From contig JBFONV010000003.1 of the NCBI GenBank assembly GCA_040779335.1, positions 62,001 through 126,000 on the forward strand: DNA of 64,000 bases, given 5' to 3'. The notes under the pieces are model-generated. The model had not been told where the DNA came from. It did not search any database and was given only the letters and a program-made list of their open reading frames with translations. Below, piece after piece: positions 53,072 to 61,843 of this stretch. How positions within the stretch are numbered: the stretch's first letter is position 1; the number at the start of each line of letters is the position of its first letter. Both the position numbers and the translations under genes were made by a program. Source of the stretch: JBFONV01 sp040779335 (GTDB lineage Bacteria > Pseudomonadota > Gammaproteobacteria > Enterobacterales > Alteromonadaceae).

Positions 53072-53150
53072 TTTATTCCTTGTTTAGCTTGAGCCTTGTT
53101 TTGCTCGCACTTAGTTAAAAAATTTAATTTGTTTGTTCAAGATTATCAAA

Positions 53151-54479
53151 TTATTGAGCTAAGGTATTTAATTCGTTATGAATTTGTGTAACTTTTTGAT
53201 TATCTAATATATACCATCGCATTATAGCGGCAACAAGTATCGAGCCAACCGCTGGGTACAGGGTAAATGATAGTAAGATACCTTGTTGAGTCGCTTTAGT
53301 TTGCTCGATATCTGCTTGGTAACCATAATACGCTAACAGCCATCCGGCAAAAGCCCCGCCAAAAGCAACCCCTAATTTTATAAAAAAGACTACTGCCGAA
53401 TAGACCATTCCTGTAATACGGACACCCGTTTTCCAATGCCCATAATCTATGGTGTCAGCCATTTTTGCCCATAACAGCGGTGTCGCCATTTGAAGAAAGA
53501 AACTCCATAAGAAAAATAAGCTAAACGCGATAACTACTTGTTCTTTAGGGACAAAGAAACTAACAATACATAATAAAGCCGCGATTAATTGCAATCTAAT
53601 ATAGGCTTTAATTTTACACATTCTTTTGGCCAAAGGCTGAGCAAGTGCGCAGCCTAATATACTGCCGATCATACCGAGGGTAATAAAGGTAGATATATGC
53701 TCTTCAAGACCGAGGTAATACTTCACATAGTAAATCGCTAGTGTTGCTCTTAATACCTGTCCGGTGAGCAGAAATAAACCAGCGAGGCATAATATCCGCC
53801 ATTGATCGTTTTGCCATAGCGATTTTGCAGTGTCAAAAAACGATGATTGGCTCAGGTTTGGGGCCGATATGCGTTCTTTTGTGCCGGCAAAGCACAATAA
53901 AAATAAAACCACGCCAAAGGCACTCATTGCCATCATGGTGATTTGATAACCTTGAGCACTATTACCTTGCCCAAAATACTCAACTAAGGGTAGGGTGCCC
54001 GAGGCGACAATTAAGCCACCTAACATACCGAATACGAATCGAAAGGATTGCACTGATACTCGTTCTTGCGGGTTTGTTGTCAATACGCCGCCTAATGCAG
54101 AGTAGGGAATATTAATTGCGGTATAAACAATCATTAACAAGCTGTAAGTGACAAAAGCGTAAACGACTTTTCCTGTATCGGAGAGCTCTGGGGTGATAAA
54201 TGCTATTGTACTGATAAGACCGAATGGGATAGCAAGCCACAGTAAATAGGGTCTGAATTGCCCCCAGCGCGTTTGGGTACGATCGGCTAATGCACCCATT
54301 AGTGGGTCGGTAACCGCATCAAATATGCGCACGACTAGAAACATAGTACCGACAATAGCGGGTGATATCCCAACAACGTCAGTATAGAAAATAAGTAGAA
54401 ACATCATCACCGTTTGAAAGATAATGTTGCTTGCTGTATCGCCTAATCCATAGGCTATTTTTTCTCTAATGGTTAGCAT
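53151..54479 (-). CDS. GPH-family sugar:cation symporter
   Basis: Inner-membrane transporter of 442 residues with about twelve helices. Family signs are REKIAYGLGDTASNIIFQTVMMFLLIFYTDV at the N-terminus, FDAVTDPLMGALADRTQTRWGQFRPYLLW between helices 2 and 3, and a matching loop in the second half (MADTIDYGHWKTGVRITGM). Members import glycosides, pentosides or hexuronides with H+ or Na+. It lies 20 bases after the GH1 gene, so a beta-glucoside such as cellobiose is the likely substrate (inference from context). Confidence 0.9.
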   Translation of the reverse strand: MLTIREKIAYGLGDTASNIIFQTVMMFLLIFYTDVVGISPAIVGTMFLVVRIFDAVTDPLMGALADRTQTRWGQFRPYLLWLAIPFGLISTIAFITPELSDTGKVVYAFVTYSLLMIVYTAINIPYSALGGVLTTNPQERVSVQSFRFVFGMLGGLIVASGTLPLVEYFGQGNSAQGYQITMMAMSAFGVVLFLLCFAGTKERISAPNLSQSSFFDTAKSLWQNDQWRILCLAGLFLLTGQVLRATLAIYYVKYYLGLEEHISTFITLGMIGSILGCALAQPLAKRMCKIKAYIRLQLIAALLCIVSFFVPKEQVVIAFSLFFLWSFFLQMATPLLWAKMADTIDYGHWKTGVRITGMVYSAVVFFIKLGVAFGGAFAGWLLAYYGYQADIEQTKATQQGILLSFTLYPAVGSILVAAIMRWYILDNQKVTQIHNELNTLAQ

Positions 54480-54499
54480 AGTTGTCTAAATCCTGTTAA

Positions 54500-55867
54500 T
54501 TAGCGTTTACGTTGTGTGATGAAGTTACGATATGCATGTCCACTATTTTTAATGGTTCTTTTTTGCGTGTCATAGTTGACATACACAATGCCAAATCGTT
54601 TGAGGTAACCTTCAGCCCATTCAAAGTTATCCATTAAACTCCAAGCAAAGTATCCTTTTATATTGACCCCTTGACTAATAGCGTCATTAACCGCATTTAA
54701 ATGTGTATGATAGTAATCAAGTCGGTCATCATCTTTGACGGTGCCGTTGGTTATGGTATCAGGCATGGCTGCACCGTTTTCGGTGATATAGATAGGCGGT
54801 AAATCATAAATCTTATCGTAGGAAATTAGCAATTCACTAAATGCTTTAGGGCATACTTCCCAACCCATATCGGTAAATGCTGCGTCTACAGGTAGTTCCT
54901 GAACAAACTGCTCTTTTTCATCATGACGATAAATAGCCCGACTGTAATAGTTTATACCAATATAATCAATTGGTTGAGAAATGATAGCAAGATCATCTGC
55001 CAAAATTTGGGGTAACTCTGCCTCGGGTAGTGTATTGATAATGTCTGGATAGCGAGCATCTAGCAGTGGCTTGATATACCAATGATTAAAATGATCATCC
55101 GCAATTTTAGCTGCTTGTACGTCTTTTTCAGAATCGGTATACGGATAACATGGCGCAAAGTTTAGCACTATACCATTAAGGCTGTTTGGGCTGTTTTTTT
55201 GTAATACCGGCATCGCTAAACCATGAGCAAGTAGCAAGTGATGTACCGCCTTTTTGCCAAATTCTTTGCCTATTATTCCGGGGGCATGTAAACCCGTTTC
55301 ATAACCTAAATATCCACTACAGAAAGGTTCGTTAAGCGTGGCATAGGAATAAACCTTATCCCCGAACGCTTGCGTGATTAAATCGACATAATCTCTAAAT
55401 AGATAAGCGGTTTCTCTATTTAACCAGCCGCCATTGTCTTCTATATGCTGGGGGAGATCCCAATGGTAAAGGGTGACAAAAGCTTTAATGTTTTTTTGCT
55501 TTAGTGTATCCAGTATTCCTAAATAAAAATCAACGCCTTCCTGATTTAATGTGCCATCAAGTTTGATGACTCTTGGCCAAGAAATGGACAGCCGATAAGC
55601 ATCTACGCCAAGCGATTCAATCAAGTTTAGGTCTTCTTCCCAACGAGAGTAGTGCTCACACGCTACATCTCCATTAGAGTTATCCTTTATTTTCCCCGGT
55701 GTATTACAAAACGTATCCCAAATACAAGGAAGGCGCTTATCAGCAGCTCCTTCAATTTGAAAAGAAGAGGTTGCCACGCCAAAAATAAAGTCATGCGAAT
55801 GCATAATTGATGATTCGGGTATCGATATTTCTAAGTTATATTTTGGTTTATTGTTTGTCACTGTCAA
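54500..55867 (-). CDS. GH1 beta-glucosidase
   Basis: Family 1 glycoside hydrolase of 455 residues, the normal length, cytoplasmic. The acid/base is Glu180 in TLNEPF and the nucleophile Glu363 in YITENGAA. Other family marks are FIFGVATSSFQIEGA, SISWPRV, VTLYHWDLPQ and YFAWSLMDNFEWAEGY. It starts at TTG (AGGA six bases upstream); a GTG two codons later is an alternative. First gene of a unit with the GPH transporter and LacI regulator, placed under the palindromic operator at 55946. It would split imported beta-glucosides. Confidence 0.94.
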   Translation of the reverse strand: MTVTNNKPKYNLEISIPESSIMHSHDFIFGVATSSFQIEGAADKRLPCIWDTFCNTPGKIKDNSNGDVACEHYSRWEEDLNLIESLGVDAYRLSISWPRVIKLDGTLNQEGVDFYLGILDTLKQKNIKAFVTLYHWDLPQHIEDNGGWLNRETAYLFRDYVDLITQAFGDKVYSYATLNEPFCSGYLGYETGLHAPGIIGKEFGKKAVHHLLLAHGLAMPVLQKNSPNSLNGIVLNFAPCYPYTDSEKDVQAAKIADDHFNHWYIKPLLDARYPDIINTLPEAELPQILADDLAIISQPIDYIGINYYSRAIYRHDEKEQFVQELPVDAAFTDMGWEVCPKAFSELLISYDKIYDLPPIYITENGAAMPDTITNGTVKDDDRLDYYHTHLNAVNDAISQGVNIKGYFAWSLMDNFEWAEGYLKRFGIVYVNYDTQKRTIKNSGHAYRNFITQRKR

Positions 55868-55945
55868 TATCTATCCTAGTTGGAAAATAACCCAAATAAT
55901 TCAATCAAAGGTTTTAGTTATTTTTAGCCTTTTTTAAAATTATTT

Positions 55946-55959
55946 TGGAAGCGCTTCCA
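55946..55959. promoter_or_regulatory. LacI-family operator palindrome
   Basis: TGGAAGCGCTTCCA, a perfect 14-base palindrome with the central CG typical of LacI/GalR operators. It lies between the divergent GH1 gene and the truncated TonB-dependent receptor, 80 bases before the GH1 start, so it probably controls both directions. The regulator is most likely the one encoded at 52049. Confidence 0.75.
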
Positions 55960-56003
55960 GTAATGCTAGATGTTTATTAAATAAAGATCAACCGATTTAA
56001 ATA

Positions 56004-56927
56004 TTGATAAAAAAATTAAATTATTCGCTCTCTGAGCGAGCGAGCATAGCGTTTGGTGCTGCTTATGCAGATGAGGATGGAGGGATGAATAGTATTATCG
56101 ATTTTGGCTTTCCTGTTCCTGCATCTTATAAACTAACGCGTGATAGCCATGCTGTTTTTGCCGAAATTTGCATAGAATTTATTGATAAACTGGCTATCAC
56201 TGCCGGTATTCGTCATGACGAAGCTGAGCAGTTAAGTGTCACAACGACACGCTTTATTGGTCAATATGATCTCAACGCTAACACATCAGTGTCTTTTCAG
56301 TTTAATGAAGGCTTTAAGTTACCAAGCTTTTTTGCTTTGGCGCATCCATTTGTTGGTAATAGTGAGTTAATGCCTGAGACCAGTGAAAACTATGAGATTA
56401 GTATTGAACGTCAGTTTTTAACTAATAAACTTTCAAGCCGTTTTAGTCTTTATAAAAACACCTACTCAGATTTAGTCGACTTTGATGCTATCGCCTTTAC
56501 CAATGTTAATCGCGATAGAGTGCGTGTACAGGGCGCTGAAGTTTATTTGGCCTTTGATGCGAATTCGCAATTACATTTAACCGGACAAGTAAGCTTTAAT
56601 GATATAGATACTTTTGAAGCAGATACTGTACTTAGAAGACGTCCTAAATTAAAAGCTAGCCTGTTAGCACGCTACAATATGCGTGATAACCTATCTGTAA
56701 CAGGGCGCTATACTGTTAATGATGGCTATTACGATAGCTCTATTGCAACTGGCATGGTTAAAATGGATGGTGTTGGTCGCATTGATTTATCAGGGAATTG
56801 GCAAGTGAGTCATGATTTAAGCCTGCGTCTAAACATTAATAACGTGCTTGATGCCAATGAAGAAGAAAGTATTGGCTTTGAAAACAGTGGCAGAAGTATG
56901 ACTTTAAGCTTAACCAAATTGTTATAA
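56004..56927 (+). pseudogene. TonB-dependent receptor, 5'-truncated barrel
   Basis: The open frame encodes 307 residues of the C-terminal part of an outer-membrane receptor barrel: AITAGIRHDEAEQL, VSFQFNEGFKLPSFFALAHPFVGNSELMPETSENYEISIE, LYKNTYSDLVDFD, RVRVQGAEVYLAF, and an end like NINNVLDANEEESIGFENSGRSMTLSL. The signal peptide, TonB box, plug and first barrel half are missing. The frame begins at a TTG just behind the LacI operator, so a deletion has joined the operator region to the middle of the gene. It ends in Leu instead of the usual aromatic. Most likely a remnant of the receptor once paired with the sugar locus. Confidence 0.8.
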
Positions 56928-57015
56928 CAGTCACTGCTACAAAGAACCTGACATTTAGTTAACAACTTAGTGCGCAATTAGTTAGTGCGAAAATAGCCTG
57001 TAGCGTCCTATTTTA

Positions 57016-57051
57016 ATGTATACCTCCTCATATTAATGAGGAGGTATACAT
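57016..57051. repeat. Perfect long inverted repeat
   Basis: A 16-base-pair perfect inverted repeat with a four-base loop (ATGTATACCTCCTCAT / ATGAGGAGGTATACAT around ATTA). No T-run follows on either strand, so it is not a plain terminator, although it could end transcripts from both convergent sides. It might be a protein-binding site or the remains of a small mobile element. It lies between two decayed receptor fragments. Confidence 0.7.
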
Positions 57052-57215
57052 CTTGAGATATACCGAGCTAAAAAGGTACATTAGTGACTTAGTAAGAATA
57101 GGTCATACTTAGCGTTAAACGTAATAAGTACCATGTGATCACCACAAAAATTTTATCCTTAGAGAGTATTCAATGTTAGGACAGCTGTTTGGGGCTATAG
57201 CTTATAGCCTAGAGC

Positions 57216-57635
57216 TTAATGCTGATTTAACGCATTTAAAAACTCGATTATTTCAGATTTTAATTCGTCGATAGTGATCACTTCGATAAGGGCATTGGCT
57301 TGATTGATTGAATCAAGTGCATTGCTGTCATCGTCTATTTCTTTATATCTTTGTGCCATCGATAAATAGATAGAAGCTTTGGCATTATTAAGGTCTAATT
57401 TGTTAGCACAATCTAATCCTTTTTGATAAATATCAATGGCTTGATCGGCATCAAGGGTGAAGTCAGCCAATGCTTCCCATTGCAAAGGGTGATCTCTTGG
57501 TGTGTCTTCGTTAGTGGCGCAAAGCTTAATTAACGCTTGATAATGTATTTCTCTTGCTGTGTCATCGTCTTTAGCCGATGCGTCTGCGATCGCCTGTGAT
57601 ACCTTTAGAATGTCATCGAATAATGGAGCTTTCAT
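57216..57635 (-). CDS. Small TPR-like protein
   Basis: Acidic cytoplasmic protein of 139 residues, all helical, with two TPR-like pairs (WEALADFTLDADQAIDIYQKGLDCANKL and AKASIYLSMAQRYKEIDDDSNALDSINQANALIE). The ATG was chosen because AGG lies eight bases before it; a TTG two codons upstream also fits. It resembles conserved TPR proteins of marine gammaproteobacteria, but I cannot name a function. It sits between the two receptor relics. Confidence 0.65.
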   Translation of the reverse strand: MKAPLFDDILKVSQAIADASAKDDDTAREIHYQALIKLCATNEDTPRDHPLQWEALADFTLDADQAIDIYQKGLDCANKLDLNNAKASIYLSMAQRYKEIDDDSNALDSINQANALIEVITIDELKSEIIEFLNALNQH

Positions 57636-57649
57636 TTTCAAAACCTGTG

Positions 57650-57952
57650 TATTTTACTGCTATGAATAATTGAACGTAATATCGCATATCAAGTACACGG
57701 AAACTATTAATAATTACGTAAAAGATGTTTAGATGGGAAATTAGTTTAGCGCTGACAATGAAGAGGGAATTGGAAGCATCATTGGGTTGGAAAACAATAT
57801 TTAATAGGAGAACCATGTTGATCAAAGTTGCTTAAGAACTCGTCACGCCAGTTATAAGAAACACGCGCTGATAACTGCCCATTTTCATAGAAAACTGAAA
57901 AGTTAGCTGAATCGGGATGTTTTAAAAACCATGATGTTATGCTGCAATTCAT
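57650..57952 (-). pseudogene. TonB-dependent receptor, frameshifted C-terminal relic
   Basis: Minus-strand reading from 57952 gives HPDSANFSVFYENGQLSARV then SYNWRDEFLSN, which is very typical of the last barrel strands of large TonB-dependent receptors (S-A-N ... YEN-x-L-S-A-R-V-S-Y-N-W-R-D). The frame stops at 57779. In another frame, PNDASNSLFIVSAKL resembles the following strand (F/L-D-A-S-I-S-F), so a frameshift lies between them. The piece is too short to work and lacks everything upstream. Confidence 0.6.
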
Positions 57953-58382
57953 ATAGGTATCCTAAGAACAAATCAGCCTGTACATATCAGTTGCTATAGC
58001 GTCGTTAACTGAAATCTATTACATACAAATATGTGAGTAATAAGTGTACTTTTTAAGTATTATCGACATATTTAATGACGATTTCCCCATAGTGGAATAT
58101 CGTGATTCCTTAACACCAAGCGAGTTAATACAAGTTAATCATATAGTGAAAATGGTTGCGGAGATTGTGCTGGCAATACTTGTCCGTAAAGTTGAGTCAG
58201 TATTGTTATTATGCAGGTTTTATTGTTTTGGTTTAATGGTATAAAGTAAAAGTTATTAATGTCGACTAAACTTATACAAATAAATTACGCGTGTTTAGTT
58301 TTCTCATTTGCTAGCTCAATATGATGATGCAATTACTGCACGTCTGAAAGTAATAAGATACCAACAAATATTTTGAGGTGAT
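57953..58382. other. Intergenic region, no gene seen
   Basis: About 430 bases ahead of the binding-protein gene. A 66-codon frame at 58044-58244 has no family resemblance or clear ribosome site and is not called. GAGGTG directly precedes the gene at 58383. Confidence 0.4.
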
Positions 58383-59117
58383 ATGTTTAAGTTTCTGTTT
58401 TTTTTGTGCATATTGGTTAGTTTTACCAGTACTGCTGAAAAATTTAACGTGGTGGTTGGATTTGCTAAACCGCCCTATGTTATTCAAGAAAATAATAGTG
58501 GTTTTGAATTAGAGTTAGTAGGACATGTCATTAAAGCGATGGGGAAGTCGCCTTATTTTGTTTTTGTTCCTTTTGGTCGAAGCCCTAAGATGCTTGAACG
58601 TAATGACGTTGATAGTATTATGACCATTAACAAGAATATGATCGCTGATACCAGTTATTTAAGTGATGTCTATATTATTTATCAAAATGTAGCGATATCG
58701 CTGAAAAAAAACAATAAAGTTATCAATGATATTGAAGGATTATCTGAGGTCAGTGTAGCAGCCTTTCAAATGGCGACAACTATCTTGGGCTCGCACTACG
58801 CAAGCGCAGTGGCCGATAGCCCACTTTATATCGAAGTTGCTAACCAGAAACGTCAAACCAAGTTATTGTTTGACGAAAAGGTTGAGTCTGTGGTGATGGA
58901 TGTAAATATTTTTAACGCGCTAAGTCCTTTGGTGGGAGGGAAGAGCGATCACTCTGATGTGGATGTTCATTATATTTTTCCTAAAAGTCCGTATCACATG
59001 GCATTTAAAGATAAAGCTAATATTGCCAAATTTAATAAGGCCTTGCAGGAGTTTAAATCATCTCAAGCTTATAGCGATCTAATTGATAAATATAATTTAA
59101 AAGGTAATATAAATTAG
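58383..59117 (+). CDS. Periplasmic solute-binding protein (SBP_bac_3-like)
   Basis: Secreted protein of 244 residues with a short signal peptide (FKFLFFLCILVSFTSTA). Motifs KPPYVIQENNSGFELELVGHVI, LSDVYIIYQNVAISL and VVMDVNIFNAL match the paralogue at 20604 closely. The C-terminal strand-helix end is SSQAYSDLIDKYNL. No transporter genes adjoin it. GAGGTGATATG start. Ligand unknown; a general amino-acid or small-molecule ligand is likely for the fold. Confidence 0.75.
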   Translation: MFKFLFFLCILVSFTSTAEKFNVVVGFAKPPYVIQENNSGFELELVGHVIKAMGKSPYFVFVPFGRSPKMLERNDVDSIMTINKNMIADTSYLSDVYIIYQNVAISLKKNNKVINDIEGLSEVSVAAFQMATTILGSHYASAVADSPLYIEVANQKRQTKLLFDEKVESVVMDVNIFNALSPLVGGKSDHSDVDVHYIFPKSPYHMAFKDKANIAKFNKALQEFKSSQAYSDLIDKYNLKGNIN

Positions 59118-59221
59118 CTAGCTAAATTAAATTCCATAGCCGGCTAATGTTATCGATACTTATCCATGATCGGATTTGCTTATAATCATTACTAAAATTA
59201 GAAAGATACTGATAATTCTGA

Positions 59222-59809
59222 ATGAATAATTTAAACATTAAAAAACGCATAGTATTAACGGGTGGACCAGGTGGCGGAAAAACAACCGCGTTAGATTTAT
59301 TTCGCCGTGAATTTCAAGGGCGAATAGCGTCGGTACCAGAAGCAGCGACCATGATATATAGCGGTGGCATAGAGCGAACTGTTGATGATGACGTTATTTG
59401 TTCCCATCAAAAAGCTATATTTAACTTACAAAGAAACTTAGAAGATGTTCAGCGTAAAACCAATCCTAATTGTTTGATTTTATGTGATAGAGGTAGTTTG
59501 GATGGGCTCGCTTATTGGCCTGGTGCCGATGAAGACTTTTTTAAAACCATGAATACCACCATGGAATATGAATTAAGTCGCTACGATGCAGTGATTTTTT
59601 TTGAAACAGCAGCGAAGGCCGGCCAAGGGATAAAAAGTAATAATCCCATTCGCACAGAATCCGATAAGAAAGCCGTATTGATCGATCAGAGATTACAAAA
59701 AATATGGTCACAACACCCAAACTTTAACTTAGTGGGCAGCTCTGAATCTTTTATTCGAAAAGTCATGTTTGGCATAATGACAATCGAAAATGTCGTTGAT
59801 TTAATTTAA
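59222..59809 (+). CDS. P-loop ATPase (AAA_28/NadR-kinase-like)
   Basis: Soluble P-loop protein of 195 residues. Walker A is LTGGPGGGKTTALDLF (residues 12-24), followed by EAATMIYSGG, a Walker B-like LILCDRGSLDGLAYW, and a late Arg-rich lid (NPIRTESDKKAVLIDQRLQKIW). This pattern (E-A-A near 40, D-R-G-x-x-D) belongs to the AAA_28 group of nucleotide/phosphoinositide-binding or kinase-like P-loop proteins. The substrate is unknown. Stands alone, convergent with yceH. Confidence 0.75.
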   Translation: MNNLNIKKRIVLTGGPGGGKTTALDLFRREFQGRIASVPEAATMIYSGGIERTVDDDVICSHQKAIFNLQRNLEDVQRKTNPNCLILCDRGSLDGLAYWPGADEDFFKTMNTTMEYELSRYDAVIFFETAAKAGQGIKSNNPIRTESDKKAVLIDQRLQKIWSQHPNFNLVGSSESFIRKVMFGIMTIENVVDLI

Positions 59810-59819
59810 CTTGAATTTG

Positions 59820-59843
59820 GGCGCATCACGGGCTTGATGCGCC
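59820..59843. terminator. Hairpin between convergent genes
   Basis: A nine-pair GC-rich stem (GGCGCATCA / TGATGCGCC, six-base loop) between the stops of the ATPase gene and yceH. No T-run on either side, but the position suits a shared transcript end. Confidence 0.5.
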
Positions 59844-59852
59844 TATTGATGT

Positions 59853-60512
59853 TCAGTCATCTAATCGCTGGTATAGCTCGGCAATTTTTTCACTGAGCGT
59901 TGCTACTTGTTGTTCTAACTGCAAAATCCTCAGTTCAGTTTCGCTAGTTTTGGTATTCGTGTTTGATGATTGTGTATTAATGGTGGGTGTTAGAGCAATG
60001 TCCCCATCACCAAATAAATGCATGTATCGAGATTCACGTTTACCCGGCTCTCGTTCAAGTTGAACGACCAATGCATCTTCATTAACACTCTGCATTTGTG
60101 TCAACACGGATTCAACTTCGGCAACGTTGGCAAATTCGGCTAAACGATTGGTTCTGGTTCTAAGTTCACCTGGCGTCTGTGGGCCACGCAGAAGCATCAC
60201 ACAAATAATGCCAAGCTGCTGAGCCGTTAATTTTAAGCTGCCAAATTCGGTGTTACAAAAACGGTGTTTATATTTGATAACGCGACTATGTTGCCCGGTT
60301 TGTTCTTGAACCATATTCATTTTAATAAGCTCATCAATCGTATTTTGCACGTCGATTTCACTGTATTGGGTTACTGGCTCTCGGTTACTTTTTTGGTTAC
60401 AGCCATTGGTTAATCCGTTTAACGATAACGGGTATTGCTCTGGCGTGGTGATCTCTTTTTCGAGCAATACTCCGATAACACGACATTGTGCTGGAGATAG
60501 TGTTATTGCCAT
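59853..60512 (-). CDS. yceH: YceH family protein (DUF480)
   Basis: Protein of 219 residues of the YceH/DUF480 family: LSPAQCRVIGVLLEKEITTPEQYPLSLNGLTNGCNQKSNREPVT, then a second winged-helix-like half (LTAQQLGIICVMLLRGPQTPGELRTRTNRLAEF), and a C-terminal coiled coil (LRILQLEQQVATLSEKIAELYQRL). Two winged helices suggest DNA or protein binding; the role is not established. 46 bases behind the bolA-family gene and probably in one transcript with it. Confidence 0.9.
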   Translation of the reverse strand: MAITLSPAQCRVIGVLLEKEITTPEQYPLSLNGLTNGCNQKSNREPVTQYSEIDVQNTIDELIKMNMVQEQTGQHSRVIKYKHRFCNTEFGSLKLTAQQLGIICVMLLRGPQTPGELRTRTNRLAEFANVAEVESVLTQMQSVNEDALVVQLEREPGKRESRYMHLFGDGDIALTPTINTQSSNTNTKTSETELRILQLEQQVATLSEKIAELYQRLDD

Positions 60513-60558
60513 TCTTTTATCCTGTTGTTCAAGTAATTTAGTGACCCAATAATGCTAT

Positions 60559-60831
60559 TTATTGTGCACGCCATTCGTCAGGAGTCATGGTTTGCATCGC
60601 TAAGGCATGAACGGGATTATTGATTTGCTCTGCTAAAATCTGGTATATGGTTTGCTGTCTAGCAACTTTACGTTTACCTTCGAAGTCTTTTGATACTACG
60701 ATCACTTTAAAATGAGTATCAACACCGCCATGGGCATGGCCAGCATGAAGATGACTTTCATTGATTACTTCTAAGTGTTCAATCGATAAATGTTCAGATA
60801 TTTTATTTTTGATTAATTGCTGAATTGACAT
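60559..60831 (-). CDS. BolA family protein
   Basis: Protein of 90 residues of the BolA fold (class II KH-like). Seen: IKNKISEHLSIEHLEVINESHLHAGHAHGGVDTHFKVIVVS and a helix-strand end (RQQTIYQILAEQINNPVHALAMQTMTPDEW). The conserved His and the loop residues usual for [2Fe-2S] sharing with monothiol glutaredoxins are present. The form with SHLHAGH is closer to BolA than to IbaG. It stands upstream of yceH. Confidence 0.88.
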   Translation of the reverse strand: MSIQQLIKNKISEHLSIEHLEVINESHLHAGHAHGGVDTHFKVIVVSKDFEGKRKVARQQTIYQILAEQINNPVHALAMQTMTPDEWRAQ

Positions 60832-61017
60832 AAGTTAACCTTAAAAATGGATAAGTGGGCATTATACGCAAAGCAGAAATGTACAACAATTATTGATTTT
60901 CTGCTAAGAAGTATCGTTTAAATACTTTTAGTTGCTAGGTGACAATCATCTAACTAGACTAGAATAAGCTAACATAGGTTGATGTTTACTAAGTTATAAC
61001 TTTTACGGTTGATATTA

Positions 61018-61779
61018 ATGAAGTTAATTAGTTTGGTTTTAATACTTTCTTTTGCTTCCTTTGAGACACATGCTTGTGCGCAGCACGAGGCAAAAGATTA
61101 CTTGAAAAACATTTTATGGATAACGGAAGAGCATCCACCATATAATTATTCAGAACCTAATGGTGAGTTAAGTGGTATTTCAGTTGACATATTGTCACTC
61201 GTTTATCGAGAGTTAGGAATGGAGCTACAACGAAAAACGATTTTGAATGTACCATGGGCTCGGTTGTTTCATAATGTCAAAAATTATTCTCAAAATGCCG
61301 CGTTTTCAATGGCTACCACTGATGAGAGAAGTAAGTTATTTCACCTTGTGGCTCTTCCTTTTAAAGCGAAAGTTTCCATTATGGTATTAAAAGAGCGTCA
61401 GGAGTTGCTATCTCAAAAAAAGCTAAACGAACTTAATGTCGCTGTCGTTAGACGAGATATGGGGCATCAACTACTTGAGTTGCAAAAATTACCGGTCAAT
61501 AAAGCATTAACTATCAATACCAACAGTATGTTAAAAATGCTTATTAAGGGAAGAGTCGATGCAATTGCTTATGCTGAAGATACCGCAATATTTGAGCTAG
61601 CGAAAATCGCTGACGACCAAATTGTGCCTATATATGAACTGGAAGGACATGCTTTATATAACTACGCTTTTAATAACGATACGCCGCAATGCGTTATAGA
61701 CTTATTTTCTAGTATATTAAATGATCTTGACCGTAATGGAGTATTGAGCCCTATAAGGGATAAGTATTTACATCATTAA
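61018..61779 (+). CDS. Periplasmic solute-binding protein (transporter-like)
   Basis: Secreted protein of 253 residues with a signal peptide (LVLILSFASFETHACA). It has the family-3 binding pattern ITEEHPPYNYSEPNGELSGISVDILSLVYRELGM, the cleft region NVPWARLFHNVKN, and RRDMGHQLLELQ. It is less like the proteins at 20604 and 58383 than they are like each other. An in-frame TTG three codons upstream is possible; the ATG is preferred. No permease nearby. Confidence 0.75.
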   Translation: MKLISLVLILSFASFETHACAQHEAKDYLKNILWITEEHPPYNYSEPNGELSGISVDILSLVYRELGMELQRKTILNVPWARLFHNVKNYSQNAAFSMATTDERSKLFHLVALPFKAKVSIMVLKERQELLSQKKLNELNVAVVRRDMGHQLLELQKLPVNKALTINTNSMLKMLIKGRVDAIAYAEDTAIFELAKIADDQIVPIYELEGHALYNYAFNNDTPQCVIDLFSSILNDLDRNGVLSPIRDKYLHH

Positions 61780-61843
61780 AGTGGTTAGATTACAAGTCCA
61801 TGAGCCAGACTAAACCTATTAACATTTATAAAATTATAGTGTA

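Noticed and set aside
58044..58244. 66-codon frame ahead of the binding-protein gene
   Set aside because: No clear ribosome site, no family resemblance, and embedded in AT-rich spacer.
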